From the NCBI GenBank assembly GCA_025929185.1, contig JAICMO010000015.1:1-33332 (forward strand): a stretch of 33,332 nt of DNA, written 5' to 3'. The position numbers were made by a program, and so were the translations under genes. Source of the DNA: Pseudolabrys sp. (GTDB taxonomy: Bacteria > Pseudomonadota > Alphaproteobacteria > Rhizobiales > Xanthobacteraceae). The notes beneath the pieces are model-generated. The model worked only from the letters and a program-made list of their open reading frames with translations, was not told where the DNA came from and made no database searches. The number at the start of each line of letters is the position of its first letter. The first letter of the stretch is position 1. Positions 16,133 to 25,085 of this stretch are shown piece after piece.

Positions 16133-17092
16133 TTACTTTGCTGCGATTGTCCGCACCGGCTTGCCGTCGAGCCAGGCGCGGATATCCTCGACGATATCGG
16201 GAAAATACCTCCGGTAATTCTGCTCGCTGACGTAGCCGAGATGCGGCGTGAGCACGACGTTGTCGAGCTTGCGATAGGGATGATCGAGCGGCAGCGGCTC
16301 GATCTCGAACACGTCGAGGCCGGCGCCGGCGATTTTCTTTTCCTGCAACGCTTTCAGTAATGCTGCCTGATCCACAATGGGCGCGCGCGCCGTGTTGATG
16401 AGGTAGGCGGACGGCTTCATGCGCGCGATGTCGTCGGCTGTCACCAGCCCGCGTGAGCGGTCGCTCAGAATGTAATGGATGCTGACGAAGTCAGAATTGC
16501 GGAACAGGTCTTCCTTGCTCGCGTAATCCGCGCCGCCTTCCTTTGCTTTTTCCGGCGTGAGATTCTGGCTCCACGCGATCACCTTCATGCCAAAGGCGTT
16601 GGCGATGCGCGTGACTCGCTGGCCGAGCTTGCCGAAACCGACGATGCCGAGCGTCTGCCCTTCAAGGTCCTTGCCGATGGTCGTCTGCCACAGCGCGCCT
16701 GCTTTGAGTCGCGCGTTCTCGAAGCCGATGCGCCGCGTCAGTTCCAGCATCAGGCCGAAGGCGATGCCGGCAGTCGGGTTGCCGGCGCCGCCGGTGCCGC
16801 AGACCGTGACGCCGCGCTCGGCCGCGGCCTTCAGGTCGATCGAATTGTTGCGTGCGCCGGTCGTGATGAGCAGCTTCAGGTCGGGCAGGCCCTCGATCAC
16901 CTGGCGCGGGAAGGGGGTGCGCTCGCGCATCATCACGACGACGGCGAAGCCCTGCAGCGCCTTGATGACGGCCTCCGGGCCGCCGATCGGCTCGTTGAAG
17001 ACCTTGATATCGACGTCTTTTGTGATCGGCGACCAGTCGGCGAACTTCAGCGCCACGTTCTGGTAGTCGTCGAGAATTGCTGCGCGCACCAT
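16133..17092 (-). CDS. D-2-hydroxyacid dehydrogenase
   Basis: This 319-residue NAD-dependent enzyme interconverts a 2-keto acid and a D-2-hydroxy acid, of the phosphoglycerate/glycerate dehydrogenase family. The cofactor motif is G152-F-G154-K-L-G157. The catalytic triad R236 (NTARAPIVD), E265 (DVFEIEPLP) and H284 (LTPHLG) is complete, with the usual 29-residue R-to-E distance. The chosen ATG at 17092 has AGGGA 9 bp upstream; an in-frame start at 17140 would add 16 residues without a better site. The gene is convergent with the decarboxylase-like gene. Its promoter must lie in the spacer that holds the modular repeat B3 or just before it. It could act on a keto acid of the same catabolic set. 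Confidence 0.92.
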   Translation of the reverse strand: MVRAAILDDYQNVALKFADWSPITKDVDIKVFNEPIGGPEAVIKALQGFAVVVMMRERTPFPRQVIEGLPDLKLLITTGARNNSIDLKAAAERGVTVCGTGGAGNPTAGIAFGLMLELTRRIGFENARLKAGALWQTTIGKDLEGQTLGIVGFGKLGQRVTRIANAFGMKVIAWSQNLTPEKAKEGGADYASKEDLFRNSDFVSIHYILSDRSRGLVTADDIARMKPSAYLINTARAPIVDQAALLKALQEKKIAGAGLDVFEIEPLPLDHPYRKLDNVVLTPHLGYVSEQNYRRYFPDIVEDIRAWLDGKPVRTIAAK

Positions 17093-17208
17093 GCTTACCG
17101 ATCCCTGAAAAAGCGCCGGCAGGACGGCCGGCCGCCGCAACCTTAGGGCGGCATCATGTGCTTGTCATTTGGGCCGCTGAGTTGTTCCGGGGCCGCGTCA
17201 TACAGGGT

Positions 17209-17377
17209 GTCATTCCGGGACGCGAGTGAAACGAGCGGGCCCGGAATCCATACTCCGCAGCGCCGGGGGTTATGGATTCCGGGCTCGCGGCCACCGATCT
17301 CGGGTTTATCCGAGATCGGCAAGTTATATTTCCCAAGTCGGCTAAAGCCGACTTGGGTGGCCGCGCCCCGGAATGAC
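17209..17377. repeat. Family B repeat B3 with two hairpins inserted in its loop
   Basis: It has the family B ends (GTCATTCCGGG...CCCCGGAATGAC) and inner arms (GGAATCCATA...TATGGATTCC), but the right hairpin CGCGGCC...GGCCGCG does not have a short loop. The loop holds two further hairpins: CCGATCTCGG/CCGAGATCGG and CCCAAGTCGGC/GCCGACTTGGG, joined by an AT-rich linker. It lies in the 311-bp spacer between the dehydrogenase (start 17092) and the small gene at 17404; that spacer has no other gene. Confidence 0.85.
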
Positions 17378-17403
17378 TGGAGGGTATCGGCTGATAGAAA
17401 AGA

Positions 17404-17604
17404 TCAGCGCGGATCGGCGATGCCGTGCTTCTCGCGCCACTTGGGGCCGGGGCCGCGCATGTAGTGGAGCTCGGGCTTGTAGGGCCGGGCGATGTCGCGG
17501 GTCGCCTCCTGCCACACGGCGGCGAAGAACGATCCGATCTGGTGGACGGGCCGGCACAGCAGCGCGGCGGCGGATCCGGAAATGACAGCGATGGCGCGGC
17601 TCAT
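17404..17604 (-). CDS. Small protein of unknown function
   Basis: This is a 66-residue protein with a short hydrophobic N-terminal segment (about residues 4-18) that could be a weak membrane anchor or signal, followed by a charged, proline-rich C-terminal half (RPYKPELHYMRGPGPKWREK). The composition is protein-like and the window has no competing frame here. The ribosome site is poor. No family was recognised. It lies alone between repeat B3 and the repeat-rich ettA leader region. Confidence 0.5.
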   Translation of the reverse strand: MSRAIAVISGSAAALLCRPVHQIGSFFAAVWQEATRDIARPYKPELHYMRGPGPKWREKHGIADPR

Positions 17605-17780
17605 GGCGATAGTCCGATACGCGAATGGGTACCGTTACCCATTACTCCCTTTTGTCGCCGCCGGATGCGACGAGGTTCACACAAAGATCGTTGCGCGAGA
17701 CTGGTTAAAGGCTGGTTTGAAAATGTTGCTCTTCGTTCTTTTTCCGATCAGCCTTTCCGAACATTTACCGCGATGCTTAT

Positions 17781-17831
17781 CCCTCCCCTTTCAGGGGAGG
17801 GTCGATCCAAGCGAAGCTTCGATTGGGGTGG
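17781..17831. repeat. Palindromic repeat family D, short copy D1
   Basis: CCCTCCCC and GGGGAGGG (17781-17801) are perfect 8-bp arms around TTTCA. A second hairpin, GAAGCTTC with TCGATCC/GATTGGGG context, follows. It shares the CCCTCCCC/GGGGAGGG head with the copy at 20924. Confidence 0.7.
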
Positions 17832-17861
17832 CTAAACCACCACACCGCGCCAACCCGTACT

Positions 17862-17946
17862 GTCATCACCGGGCTTGTCCCGGTGATCTCGCTTAGGGAC
17901 GCAGTGCCTTCCTAAGCGGGATGGCCGGGTCAAGCCCGGCCATGAC
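17862..17946. repeat. Palindromic intergenic repeat, family A, copy A5
   Basis: It runs from GTCATCACCGGG to GGCCATGAC. Hairpin 1 is CACCGGGcttgtCCCGGTG. The inner loop arms are CGCTTAGG/CCTAAGCG, and hairpin 2 is GGCCGGGtcaagCCCGGCC. Its central loop closely matches that of A2. Confidence 0.85.
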
Positions 17947-18004
17947 ACCCTGCGGCTTGCCCTTCTGCTCCGCGGCCGTTACATCAGCCGCGAATTTTCC
18001 GACA

Positions 18005-18077
18005 GAGCATGATCCCGAAAAGCACGTCCTCGCCGCCGATCGGGAATGGAAACCGGACTTCGGACAAGATCATGCTC
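18005..18077. repeat. GAGCATGATC inverted-repeat element
   Basis: GAGCATGATC (18005-18014) and GATCATGCTC (18068-18077) are perfect 10-bp arms 53 bp apart, with GAAAAGCAC and GGAAACCGGACTTCGG between them. Elements with these ends recur between genes in many rhizobial genomes. It lies 85 bp before ettA. Confidence 0.65.
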
Positions 18078-18162
18078 GAACGAGATACTCCTTTCGTCGC
18101 ATGCGCTCGGCGCGCGAAGCGATGTCAGGCTGACACACTACAAGTTCGAGGTTGAACGCCGC

Positions 18163-19818
<1,656 letters not shown>

Positions 19819-19842
19819 CTCTCGCCACGCAACGCGAGACCC

Positions 19843-19936
19843 GTCACCCTGAGGTGCGCGGCGGTAGCCGCGCCTCGAAGGGTGAACGGCCGCATCCTTC
19901 GAGGCTCGCGCTGCCGCGCTCGCATCTCAGGATGAC
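19843..19936. repeat. Palindromic intergenic repeat, family C
   Basis: The outer arms GTCACCCTGAGGTGCG and CGCATCTCAGGATGAC pair with two wobble positions. The left hairpin is GCGCGGC-ggta-GCCGCGC and the inner arms are CCTCGAAGG/CCTTCGAGG. The right part is a GC hairpin. The order of parts is the same as in families A and B. It lies between ettA and its decayed duplicate. Confidence 0.8.
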
Positions 19937-19966
19937 GGCCTTAGCCGGCTATCCCGCTTGGAAGGC

Positions 19967-20063
19967 GTCGAATGGTTTAAGGGCGACTTGCAGGACTAGG
20001 GCCGACAAGATGTCGCCTCGGGCAGGACTCCATTGTCCCGCATCGGCTAGACTGCAAAAGTTC
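19967..20063 (+). pseudogene. Decayed duplicate of the ettA 3' end
   Basis: This stretch aligns with 19708 to about 19810 of ettA, offset by 259 bp. Shared runs include GTCGAATGGTT, GGCCGACAAGATG, CAGGACTC and ATTGT-CCGCA-CGG. It carries small deletions and an in-frame TAG (GAC TAG for GAT TAC), so it cannot encode the C-terminus. It is probably the remnant of a tandem duplication, now split from ettA by the family C element. Confidence 0.7.
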
Positions 20064-20097
20064 AGTCGAGAGGGCGCGCAAGGGGGCGCGCGGGCCC

Positions 20098-20847
20098 ATG
20101 TCGGACGCATTGGTCGCACTGGCGTTCTTTCTCTGTCTTGCCGGTGCGGCGTTCGGCAGCCTTTTCATCAACGCCAGGCTGCCTGAACGGCATCGCGCCC
20201 AGGACACCAGCAACGTCGTGCGGCTCTGCGCCGGCGTTTTTGTCGTGATGACGTCGCTCGTCCTCGGTCTCATGGTCACCTCGGCCAAGAGCACCTTCGA
20301 GAGCGTGGACAAGAATCTGCACGCTTACGCCACCGAGCTGATCCTGCTCGATCGCGCGCTCCGGTACTACGGGCCCGAAACCGCCGAGGCGCGTCGTCGG
20401 CTATTGACTTACGTGAAGCAGGCGGCGGCGCGGATGGCGCAAAGCGATCCGGTGCTCAGCAGCCGGGGCGCGGAAAGCCTGCTCAACGATGTCGCGCTCA
20501 GCCTGCGGGCGCTCAAGCCGGTCGACGCCCAGCACGCCGCGCTGCTGCTGCGCGTCGAGCAGCGTTTCGAGAGGGCGTACGAGATGCGCTGGACGCTGGT
20601 CGAGCAGTCCGAAGGCACCATACCGTTCCCGCTGATCGTGCTGGTCGGAGCGTGGCTCATGCTGATCTTCGCGAGCTTCGGATATTGCGCGCCGCGCAAC
20701 GCTGTGGTCGTCGCAAGCCTTTTCGTGTCGGTGCTGCTGATCGCCGGCGCGATCTATCTGATCCTCGATATGGATGAGCCGTTCGACGGCACAATCCAGG
20801 TCTCGCCGGCGCCGCTCGATCGTGTCGTCGCCGAGTTGCAGCGGTAG
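20098..20847 (+). CDS. DUF4239 (bestrophin-like) membrane protein
   Basis: This 249-residue inner-membrane protein has about four membrane segments: residues 4-24, 43-63, 183-201 and 206-227. A charged cytoplasmic or periplasmic domain between segments 2 and 3 is rich in A, R and L. The pattern, with AKSTFESVDKNLHAYATELILLDRALRYYGPE after segment 2, fits the DUF4239 bestrophin-like family, whose function is unknown. A G-rich stretch before the ATG may be the ribosome site. It is alone on its strand between repeat-rich spacers, and its role is unknown. Confidence 0.85.
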   Translation: MSDALVALAFFLCLAGAAFGSLFINARLPERHRAQDTSNVVRLCAGVFVVMTSLVLGLMVTSAKSTFESVDKNLHAYATELILLDRALRYYGPETAEARRRLLTYVKQAAARMAQSDPVLSSRGAESLLNDVALSLRALKPVDAQHAALLLRVEQRFERAYEMRWTLVEQSEGTIPFPLIVLVGAWLMLIFASFGYCAPRNAVVVASLFVSVLLIAGAIYLILDMDEPFDGTIQVSPAPLDRVVAELQR

Positions 20848-20923
20848 GAAAGACACGCTGCTGAAAACGCTGCGATAGAACTCGGAGATTAACTCGGCGT
20901 CGAGGAGCGGCACGCTTTCTTAT

Positions 20924-21023
20924 CCCTCCCCTGCAAGGGGAGGGTGACGAGCGATAGCGAGCCGGTGGGGTTCTCTTTCGAAAAACAACTTCCCCCACCC
21001 GCCGCTCGCTGACGCGAGCGGCT
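20924..21023. repeat. Palindromic repeat family D, long copy D2
   Basis: CCCTCCCC-tgcaa-GGGGAGGG (20924-20944) is followed by GGTGGGG...CCCCACC and GCTCGC-tgac-GCGAGC hairpins. It is the fuller form of the family D copy at 17781. Together with 21045-21207 it occupies nearly all of the 379-bp spacer before the amidase gene. Confidence 0.75.
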
Positions 21024-21044
21024 TCCAGGCAAGAAAATGCACCT

Positions 21045-21207
21045 GTCATTCCGGCCGAGCGCCAACGGGTCCGCGCGAAGCGCGGCCCGATGACAGGCTC
21101 CGCCCGAGAGCCGGAATCCATACTTTGCAGCGTCGGATTATGGATTCCGGGTTCGCGGCTTTCAGCCGCGCCCCGGAATGACAGCCGGGACAAGGCCGGC
21201 CATGACA
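21045..21207. repeat. Fused repeat: family B copy B4 plus half of a family A element
   Basis: B4 (21045-21182) runs from GTCATTCCGGC to CCCCGGAATGAC; its right hairpin is CGCGGCT-ttc-AGCCGCG, and its left half is enlarged by GTCCGCGCgaaGCGCGGCC. It is followed at once by the right half of a family A element, CCGGGacaaggCCGG...CATGAC (to 21207). The fused block ends 19 bp before the amidase start. Confidence 0.8.
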
Positions 21208-21226
21208 GCTAAATTGTCCGCCCGGA

Positions 21227-23578
21227 ATGTTTGGAACTTCGCCAATGAACAAGCCCTTCACGCCCGCCAAGCCGTTCGTCCTCGAGGAAGCGACCATCGA
21301 TGCGCTGCACGCCGCGATCAAAGCCGGCGAGATCACCTGCGTCGATATCGTGCAGCACTACCTTGCGCGTGTGCGCGCGTTCAACGGCACCTCCAACCTG
21401 CTGGTAACGCAGGACGGCGCGAAAATCCCGGAAGCGAAAGGCACAATGCGCGGCGGCGCGCCGCTCGCGTTTCCAACGGAGACAGTGAAGGCCTGCAACG
21501 TGCTTCCCGATCTCCACCGATACAAAGGCCCGTCGCTCGAATTCGGCCGCATGGAGCAGACGGCGTCCGATCCGTCCGTCGCGCAGCAGTTCGGCATGAC
21601 CGTCGGCAAGGCGAACGCGGGGCAGGTGAACGCGCTGGCGACGCTCAACATTCGCGGCGAGCGTTCCGTCACCTGCCGCGGCGACTACGACCTGCATCCC
21701 TCGAAAGGTCCGCTGCCCAAGGCTGCGCCGCCGGTGTGCGAGTATTTCCGCCATCTGCCGGACGCGCTGGAGACGGCCGCCGCGCTCGATGCGCAATACG
21801 GACGCAATCCCGATCTCGACAAGATGCCAATGTACGGCGTCGTGTTCTCGTTCAAGGACCCGTTCGATACGAAGGACATGCGCTCGACCGGCGGCGGCGA
21901 CGCGGCCTACGACATCGATTTTCCCGCGCGCGATCACGTGCTGGTCGCGCAACTGCGCGAGAAGGGCGCGATCATATTCGCCAAGGCGGTGAACACGGAA
22001 TACAACGGCCGGCCGGAAGATCCCGGCGGCCGGCACAAGCCGGACAAGGTGCTGCCGACAACGCTCGGCTATCAGCGCAGCACCTGGGCCGGCAACGTGT
22101 CGAATCCTTACGACACCACGCGCGCGGCTTCGCTCGGCTCGAGCTCGGGCTCCGGCACGTCGGTCTCAACGAACATGGTGATGTGCAGCCTGGGCGAGGA
22201 GACGCGCGCTTCCTGCCGGGGACCGGCGAACCACAACGCGGTTGCGCTCATCCTGCCGCACAAGGCGATGCTTGGTTTCGACGGCGGCGCCATCGGCGCC
22301 GACATCCACGTCGACCGCACCGGCATTCTCGCGCGCACGATTGCCGATTGCGCCAAGGTGCTCGACGCGCTGAAGGACCCGAAGGAAGGCTATTACGACC
22401 CGCGCGATCCTTTCACGACCGTGCCGCGTTCGTCGGTGCTGACTTCCTATGCGGCGCATACGAAGCCAGCCACGTCGCTGAAAGGCATGCGCATCGGTGT
22501 CATCCGCGAATCGATGACAGTGCGGCCCGGCTACAAGACCGACGAGCCGGTGACGTTCGCCGCGGCAAGGGAGATCAAGGAGGTCCTCGGCGGCAAGCTC
22601 GGCGCGACGCTGGTCGAATCCTCCGATCCGCTCTGGCCGCGCGATCCCGCTATCGAGCAGATGAAGGTCGACCACCGCGTCGCGCTGGCGCGCCTTCTGC
22701 CGGTGTTCATGCCGGACATCCTTTATCGCTTGGACGTAAACGGGCAGCCTGTGTTCAAGGAATTCGCCGCCGCCATCCAGCCGACGGAGTTCGCGCCCGG
22801 CAAGGTGTTCGGCTCCGGCACGATGAAACCGATGGATTACATGCTGGCGATGGCGGAAGGCCGCATCGCGCCGCCGAAGAATCTCGATCTTGCCACCGTG
22901 CAGAACCAGGCGCCGCAGACCGCCTTCCGCTTCCACATCAACCAGTATCTGTCGCGCCGCGCCGAGGACTGGAAGGCGAAAGGATTTTCCGAGACGCTGA
23001 CCGATTTCACCGCGCTCAATGCACGCTCGAAATTCTGGGGCGACGACCAGCGCGCGAGCTTTTTGAACTGGGACGAGATTGCCGACTTGCGCAGTCCGCT
23101 CGACCAGCGGCAACCGACGACGGAGCGCATCATGCTGCGCGAATTGCTGCGCCGCGCCGACATGATGGTGATTTTCGAGAACCATCTCGACGTCTTGGTG
23201 CGCCTGCATACGCCCTGGCCGCCCGGCAAGATCGGCGGCGCGGGGCAGGGCTTCCGCAACAATCTCAATCCGGAGTCTCTGTCAGGTCCGAACGCCGGCC
23301 TGACCGAAGTTTTGATTCCGGCGGGTTATGTCACGACGGTCTACGACCCGGTCTACAAATTGAGCGACGACGGCACGCGCTATCTGCACGTGCCGTCCGA
23401 TCAGCCGACGGAAATCCCCGCGCCCGGCCTGCCGTTCTCCCTCGTGTTTCGCGCCGAGCCCGGCAAGGAGGATGTGCTGCTGCACGTCGCCTCGGCTTAT
23501 GAAGCCGCCTCGAAGCGCCGCATCCCGCCACCGGCCTTTGGGCCGCTGCCGGCAGGACAGCGCGTTCATCCGAACTAA
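21227..23578 (+). CDS. Long amidase-signature family enzyme
   Basis: This is a serine hydrolase of the amidase-signature family, probably cleaving an amide or related bond. The catalytic Ser-cisSer-Lys triad is present: K210 (FSFKDPFDTKD), S305 (GSSSGSG) and S329 (ETRASCRGPA), with the family's 24-residue spacing between the serines. The residues around S329 are RASCR instead of the usual GGSIR. At 783 residues it is much longer than the 450-500 typical. The extra length lies mainly in the N-terminal part (about 65-190) and the C-terminal part. Starts at 21227 and 21245 are both possible. No signal peptide was seen. It stands alone after a repeat block that ends 19 bp before the start. The substrate is unknown. 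Confidence 0.88.
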   Translation: MFGTSPMNKPFTPAKPFVLEEATIDALHAAIKAGEITCVDIVQHYLARVRAFNGTSNLLVTQDGAKIPEAKGTMRGGAPLAFPTETVKACNVLPDLHRYKGPSLEFGRMEQTASDPSVAQQFGMTVGKANAGQVNALATLNIRGERSVTCRGDYDLHPSKGPLPKAAPPVCEYFRHLPDALETAAALDAQYGRNPDLDKMPMYGVVFSFKDPFDTKDMRSTGGGDAAYDIDFPARDHVLVAQLREKGAIIFAKAVNTEYNGRPEDPGGRHKPDKVLPTTLGYQRSTWAGNVSNPYDTTRAASLGSSSGSGTSVSTNMVMCSLGEETRASCRGPANHNAVALILPHKAMLGFDGGAIGADIHVDRTGILARTIADCAKVLDALKDPKEGYYDPRDPFTTVPRSSVLTSYAAHTKPATSLKGMRIGVIRESMTVRPGYKTDEPVTFAAAREIKEVLGGKLGATLVESSDPLWPRDPAIEQMKVDHRVALARLLPVFMPDILYRLDVNGQPVFKEFAAAIQPTEFAPGKVFGSGTMKPMDYMLAMAEGRIAPPKNLDLATVQNQAPQTAFRFHINQYLSRRAEDWKAKGFSETLTDFTALNARSKFWGDDQRASFLNWDEIADLRSPLDQRQPTTERIMLRELLRRADMMVIFENHLDVLVRLHTPWPPGKIGGAGQGFRNNLNPESLSGPNAGLTEVLIPAGYVTTVYDPVYKLSDDGTRYLHVPSDQPTEIPAPGLPFSLVFRAEPGKEDVLLHVASAYEAASKRRIPPPAFGPLPAGQRVHPN

Positions 23579-23753
23579 CCAACCCAACTCGCTCGTTGCG
23601 TGCGTGAAGGCGGCAAGGCCGATTATTTATTTCGCTTGTGCGACGGCTTGCCCCTGTGTTGGCCGCGATTCGTCTCCACATAAAGTCGTTGTTTAACGAT
23701 TGGACATTCAAATGATGTACCCGCATGCGAGGCCGTTCTTTAATGGCCTGGTC

Positions 23754-23776
23754 AACTTCCGCAGGAAGTTTTTCAA
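23754..23776 (+). promoter_or_regulatory. Small hairpin with T-run before a short ORF
   Basis: AACTTCC-gca-GGAAGTT (23754-23770) is a perfect 7-bp stem followed by TTTC, just before the GAGGG ribosome site of the short ORF at 23786. A second short repeat (GGCC...GGCC) lies at 23731-23748. It could be a weak terminator or a leader structure. Confidence 0.4.
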
Positions 23777-23785
23777 GAGGGCATC

Positions 23786-23881
23786 ATGACCCAATGGTTG
23801 GTGCCGCCGATCGTCGTGCCAACCGCATGGGTGCTGGTCGTCGCCGTGATGTTTGCCGCCTTGCCGTCGGCGCCTAGATGA
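23786..23881 (+). CDS. Very small single-span membrane protein (31 aa)
   Basis: ATG at 23786 follows GAGGG at ideal distance. The product is 31 residues: a short polar start, then a continuous hydrophobic segment (about residues 5-27, rich in V, A, L and P) and a short basic end. It could be a single-span membrane microprotein. The TGA stop overlaps the ATG of the next ORF as ATGA, a common sign of coupled translation. No homologue was recognised. Its reality rests on ribosome site, overlap and membrane profile. Confidence 0.4.
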   Translation: MTQWLVPPIVVPTAWVLVVAVMFAALPSAPR

Positions 23882-24057
23882 AAAGCAGAATCGCAATAAA
23901 TCGCCCGGAAATTGAAACGCACGACAACGCGGTCGCCCGATGGGAAAATGAAGGCGGAACGGTCCGACCGGCGTCGAAAACAGGCGAGAAAACGTGGACG
24001 ATCCTGCTTTCTGCCGTCTTTCCGTCGATCGCTCCCTCGGGTTCTTCCGACCGCTGA
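23878..24057 (+). CDS. Small ORF overlapping the preceding ORF (59 aa)
   Basis: ATG at 23878 overlaps the stop of the 31-residue ORF (ATGA). The product has 59 residues: a charged N-terminal half containing THDNAVARWENEGG, resembling short rhizobial proteins with a WENEGG-type motif, and a less polar C-terminal half. It has no ribosome site of its own, which fits translational coupling. No function can be assigned. The spacer 24058-24384 after it holds one strong palindrome and no other convincing gene. Confidence 0.4.
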   Translation: MKSRIAINRPEIETHDNAVARWENEGGTVRPASKTGEKTWTILLSAVFPSIAPSGSSDR

Positions 24058-24134
24058 CGGGGGGTCATTCACCCACCCCATGATTAGCTTGCTCCTCGTG
24101 AAATAAAGAGCAACCTTCCGGCTAATGGACGCGT

Positions 24135-24152
24135 TACCGAGGTGTCTCGGTA
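24135..24152. promoter_or_regulatory. Perfect palindrome, possible operator or hairpin
   Basis: TACCGAG-gtgt-CTCGGTA has 7-bp perfect arms. It is in the 327-bp spacer (24058-24384) before the small-gene pair at 24385 and 24714. A longer imperfect hairpin with ATTAGC...GCTAAT ends precedes it (24082-24125). A regulator cannot be named. Confidence 0.35.
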
Positions 24153-24384
24153 CTCGTGCCCGGTTCAACGAAAATTCGCGCGGCCTGGCCCTTGCTCGAA
24201 AGCGGGGCGAAAGGTTCACATGCCGACTTTGATGCGATCGAAGGGTGCGCCAATCGACAGCATTCAAGATGAAAACACATTGGCGTATGCCATCGTCGAC
24301 ACAGTTCGCGAGTCCGGTCCTGATGCTCGACCAGGATGTAGCACCGGTTTGATCTCCAGCTCCGCAGAGGAAAGCTCAAATCCG

Positions 24385-24672
24385 ATGACGACGCGAACGA
24401 AACACGAGACCGTGACCTTCAGGCATCCCTTCTCGCTCGACGGCGTGAGCGGGGTCTTGCCGGCAGGTGACTATGAAGTAATAACCGACGAAGAGTTGGT
24501 CGAGGGCCTGTCGTTCCCCGTCTATCGCCGCGTTGCGACCATGATGATGATCCCGGCGCAAGCGTCGGTCGAGATGCTAAACGTCGATCCGGTCAATCTT
24601 ACAGCCGCTAAAGAACGTGACGCGCAGGCAGCGATCTCAAAAGTCGGGGCCGCTCAGGCAAAGGCGCCGTAA
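24385..24672 (+). CDS. Conserved small protein of unknown function
   Basis: This 95-residue soluble protein has the pattern TVTFRHPFSLDGVSG-LPAGDYEV-TDEELVEGLSFPVYRRVATMM, which I recognise as a recurrent small rhizobial protein, function unknown. The tail is Ala/Lys-rich. The start is put at the ATG at 24385, because the upstream frame (open to 24142) lacks this pattern; GAGGA lies 13 bp upstream, somewhat far. Its stop overlaps an ATG of the next frame (TAATG), so the following DUF1488 gene may be translated by coupling. Confidence 0.75.
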   Translation: MTTRTKHETVTFRHPFSLDGVSGVLPAGDYEVITDEELVEGLSFPVYRRVATMMMIPAQASVEMLNVDPVNLTAAKERDAQAAISKVGAAQAKAP

Positions 24673-24713
24673 TGTGGGCTCTCTGGCAGCGCCGGGACGG
24701 CAATGGCGTAAAC

Positions 24714-24986
24714 ATGGCGGTTAACTTTCCCAACGAGAGCCGCAGTTACGACGCGACGCGGCGCGCGGTTCGCTTTTGGGGATACGATCAATCCATGGAA
24801 AGTTCGTTCTTTGTCAGCGCGGATGCGCTGCGACAAATTCAGCCGAATCTATCGCCCGGCGAGGCCGGCCTTTTGCGGGCGTTCGACGTCAACCGCGATC
24901 TGATCTACGCCATCGCGGCGAGGGTTTATGCTCGCGGCCGAAGAGGCTCCTACGATCTCAACGTCGCTGATTTTGCTCGCCCCTAG
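24714..24986 (+). CDS. DUF1488 family protein
   Basis: This 90-residue protein belongs to the DUF1488 family of unknown function, common in rhizobia. The family features are FPNESRSYDATRRAVRFWGYD at the start, SFFVSADAL in the middle and VYARGRRGSYDLNVADF near the end. I chose ATG 24714 because homologues begin with this MxxNFPN sequence. An in-frame ATG at 24672, overlapping the upstream stop as TAATG, would add 14 residues and is possible through coupling. It forms a pair with the small gene before it. Confidence 0.85.
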   Translation: MAVNFPNESRSYDATRRAVRFWGYDQSMESSFFVSADALRQIQPNLSPGEAGLLRAFDVNRDLIYAIAARVYARGRRGSYDLNVADFARP

Positions 24987-25085
24987 CGCGTAGGCCGCGC
25001 GCAGCGAACAAGAATCGCCGGCCGCTCTGGGCGACCCGTTGCGTGTCGAAGAACGCGGCCGGAATGCAAGACAAAGGAACAAGAC

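Larger units (their letters stand above)
17605..18162. other. Repeat-rich spacer before ettA
   Basis: This 558-bp stretch has no convincing gene. It holds three different inverted-repeat elements (17781-17831, 17862-17946, 18005-18077) and must contain the promoters for ettA and, on the other strand, the small gene at 17404. No clear promoter boxes were found. Confidence 0.6.

Noticed and set aside
16038-17946. Insertion sequence or transposon ends suspected from the inverted repeats
   Set aside because: No transposase or target-site duplication was found; the elements are short, self-contained and hairpin-based.
21178-23502. 774-codon plus-strand frame overlapping the amidase gene
   Set aside because: It is in a different frame from the amidase motifs, very arginine-rich, and starts inside repeat B4.
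23773-24267. 164-codon minus-strand frame
   Set aside because: Its composition is R/S/T/F-rich without motif or ribosome site. The plus-strand small ORFs with GAGGG and ATGA overlap explain the region better.
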